This document shows positions 62,364 to 64,000 of a stretch of DNA of 64,000 bases, piece by piece. Origin of the DNA: a beta proteobacterium AAP65. Lineage in GTDB: Bacteria > Pseudomonadota > Gammaproteobacteria > Burkholderiales > Burkholderiaceae_C. The notes beneath the pieces are model-generated. The model was not told the origin of the DNA. It did not search any database and saw only the letters and a program-made list of their open reading frames with translations. Position 1 is the first letter of the stretch. Each line of letters starts with the position of its first letter. Position numbers and translations under genes: made by a program. The stretch covers positions 186,001 through 250,000 of the forward strand of contig LJHW01000006.1 of NCBI GenBank assembly GCA_001295865.1, written 5' to 3'.

Positions 62364-62399
62364 TTTCAGCCCTGTCCCGATCACGCCGCTGCCCCGCCC

Positions 62400-64000
62400 A
62401 TGCCCCGCAAAGCCTTGATCCTGTCGCGCCTGGCCCTGGCCTTGGCAGGCCTGCTGCCACTGGCCGCCTGGCCGTCGCCAGCCCTGGACACCGGCCCCGT
62501 GCCGCCCACGAACGCCCGCAGCGCCTTGCCCGAAGGCTGGCACCACGGCGCTTTCATGGAGATCTTCGTGCGCGGCTGGCGCGACAGCAACGGCGACGGC
62601 ATCGGCGACCTGCGCGGCCTCACGCAAAGCCTCGACCACCTGCAGGAACTCGGCGTGCGCGGCCTCTGGCTGATGCCCATCACCGCCAACGCCGACGGCG
62701 ACCACGGTTACGCCACCACCGACTTCCGTGCCATCGCGCCCGAGTACGGCACGCTGGAAGACTTCGACGAGTTGCTGCGCGAAGCCCACCGCCGCGGCAT
62801 CGGCGTGATCATGGATTACGTGATCAACCACAGCGCCGCGCAGCACCCGATGTTCATCGAGGCGCTGAAGGGCCCCGACAACCCCTTCCGCCCCTGGTTC
62901 GTCTGGGCCGAAACGATGCCCACCGGCTGGGACATCTGGGGCAAGAACCCCTGGTACGCCGCCGAAGACCAGCCCTGGCTCTTCACGGGTGACGTGAAGC
63001 AGCTGCCGCCGCCCAGCGCCGGCGCGAAGAACTTCTACTTCGGCACCTTCGGGCCGCACATGCCCGACTTCAACTTCCGCCACCCGCCGGTGCGGCAGTA
63101 CCACGAGGACAGCCTGCGCTTCTGGCTCAACCGCGGGCTCGACGGTTACCGCCTGGACGCCGTGCCGCACCTGCTGGAAGGCGATGCGGTGCGCTGGAAC
63201 GACCAGCCCGAAAGCCGTGCGCTCACCAAGCACCTGCAAGACCTGATCAAGGGCTACGAGCACCGCTACGTGGTCTGCGAGGCCACGGCCGAGCCGGCGG
63301 CCTATGGCGACCCGGCCGTGTGCGGCGGCGCTTTCGCCTTCGGCTTCGTGCACCACTACGTGAAGGCGGCCTTGGGCGATGCCGAGTCGGTGCAGAAAGT
63401 GGCCACGCATTACGACATGGCCCAGGGCGGCGCCTCGCCCACCATGGCCACCTTCCTGAGCAACCACGACATCTTCGCCGGCCGCCGCCTGTGGGACCAG
63501 CTCGAAGGCAACGAGCGCGCCTACCGTGTGGCCGCGGCGGGCTACCTGCTGCAGCCCGGCACCCCCTTCATCTACTACGGTGAAGAGATCGGCCAGGCCG
63601 GCGTGCCGGGGCTGGAAGGCGACCTGCCGCTGCGCGGGCCCTACAGCTGGACGGCCGAGCCCGGCAACGCCGGCTTCAGCGCCAATGCGCCTTTCCGCCC
63701 GATGTTTCGCCCGGTTGCGCCCAACGCGGCCACGCACAACCTGCAGGCGCAGCGCGCCGACCCCGACAGCCTCTTCAACTTCTACAAGAAGCTGCTGGCG
63801 CTGCGCAACACGCTGCCCAGCCTGGCGCGGGGGCGCATGGAGCACGGCTTCGCCCAGGGCCTGGTGGCGGGCTGGCAGCGTGAGCACGAAGGCGAACGCA
63901 CGCTGGTGCTGGTGAACTACGGCACCCAGCTTGCCCAGGCGCAGATGGAGAAGCTGCCGCCCCACGCGCGGTTGCTGTCGGCCCTGCCGGCCGGCGGTGC
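62400..64000 (+). CDS. Exported alpha-amylase family (GH13) enzyme, partial at the 3' end
   Basis: The frame is open from ATG 62400 to the window end (533 codons visible, no stop yet). A signal peptide ([22 protein letters not shown], to about residue 28) precedes the catalytic barrel: [19 protein letters not shown] (the calcium/start block, about residues 53-71), [12 protein letters not shown] (region I), [12 protein letters not shown] with the nucleophile Asp (region II), VVCEATAEP with the acid Glu (region III) and [10 protein letters not shown] (region IV). A beta-rich C-terminal domain has begun ([15 protein letters not shown]). The [10 protein letters not shown] and [10 protein letters not shown] blocks point to oligo-1,6-glucosidase, alpha-glucosidase or trehalose-synthase-like enzymes, but the export signal fits a secreted alpha-amylase. 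Divergent from pulA. Confidence 0.88.
   Translation, partial: MPRKALILSRLALALAGLLPLAAWPSPALDTGPVPPTNARSALPEGWHHGAFMEIFVRGWRDSNGDGIGDLRGLTQSLDHLQELGVRGLWLMPITANADGDHGYATTDFRAIAPEYGTLEDFDELLREAHRRGIGVIMDYVINHSAAQHPMFIEALKGPDNPFRPWFVWAETMPTGWDIWGKNPWYAAEDQPWLFTGDVKQLPPPSAGAKNFYFGTFGPHMPDFNFRHPPVRQYHEDSLRFWLNRGLDGYRLDAVPHLLEGDAVRWNDQPESRALTKHLQDLIKGYEHRYVVCEATAEPAAYGDPAVCGGAFAFGFVHHYVKAALGDAESVQKVATHYDMAQGGASPTMATFLSNHDIFAGRRLWDQLEGNERAYRVAAAGYLLQPGTPFIYYGEEIGQAGVPGLEGDLPLRGPYSWTAEPGNAGFSANAPFRPMFRPVAPNAATHNLQAQRADPDSLFNFYKKLLALRNTLPSLARGRMEHGFAQGLVAGWQREHEGERTLVLVNYGTQLAQAQMEKLPPHARLLSALPAGG

Noticed and set aside
62256..63965. Long reverse-strand open frame of 569 codons at the right end
   Set aside because: It is antisense to the GH13 gene, which has all four catalytic regions and a signal peptide. 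The reverse translation is low-complexity (His, Gln, Arg, Ala, Val rich) as expected for a high-GC shadow.

Overview
The window is a 64 kb piece of a very GC-rich (about 70%) bacterial chromosome, densely packed with genes. The gene set points to a betaproteobacterium of the order Burkholderiales, in the neighbourhood of Rubrivivax, Leptothrix, Roseateles or Azohydromonas. Supporting features are a high-potential iron-sulfur protein, a PhaM-type polyhydroxyalkanoate granule regulator, a PEP-CTERM protein, the proteobacterial three-domain-free type of glutamate-cysteine ligase, a homocysteine methyltransferase module separated from the rest of MetH, and a comM/glnK/amtB/gshA neighbourhood. The taxon is an inference. 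I see no rRNA, tRNA, insertion sequence, prophage or CRISPR array.

Layout. 1-2027: end of a DMT permease, a lipoprotein-like HiPIP, an FAH-family hydrolase and a small unknown protein. 2059-7751: one reverse-strand operon, glcD-glcE-methyltransferase-lrgA-lrgB-glcF, which puts an LrgAB transporter inside a glycolate oxidase operon. 7891-17979: a FIST protein, PhaM, a TraB/GumN protein, a penicillin-acylase-family enzyme, a DUF418 membrane protein, a retropepsin-like protease, a second FAH enzyme and a DUF3108 protein. 18206-24099: a secreted C25 (gingipain-type) protease ending in a dockerin-like module, followed directly by a PEP-CTERM protein that looks like a cohesin, then a GGDEF-EAL protein and a membrane protein. 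24158-31079: MetH homocysteine module, secreted M14 carboxypeptidase, Kup, GshA.

31079-41097: amtB and glnK behind a recognisable sigma-54 promoter with two NtrC sites, divergent comM, a TPR-methyltransferase, an ArsC-like protein, PriA and HemE. A 448-bp lower-GC gap with DnaA-box-like sequences lies between priA and hemE. 41193-43244: LemA with two TPM-domain proteins.

43272-55322: a self-contained catabolic island. A TetR regulator, VOC protein, 2,6-dihydroxypyridine-hydroxylase-like flavin monooxygenase, five-gene Liv-type ABC importer and XdhC run leftwards. A CoxM-CoxS-CoxL molybdenum hydroxylase runs rightwards. A strong dyad-symmetric operator candidate lies between the two arms. The likely job is uptake and hydroxylation of an N-heteroaromatic or related compound.

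55637-58725: a Tat-exported cysteine-rich protein followed by a PqqD-like protein, an HprK-related kinase and a nucleotidyltransferase-like protein. This is the best candidate for a largely undescribed system, a peptide or protein modification operon. 58727-64000: a lipocalin, a pullulanase and, divergently, a secreted GH13 alpha-amylase-family enzyme cut by the window end. The last two share a matching pair of inverted-repeat operator candidates. Most of the other long open frames are antisense or out-of-frame shadows that high GC produces.
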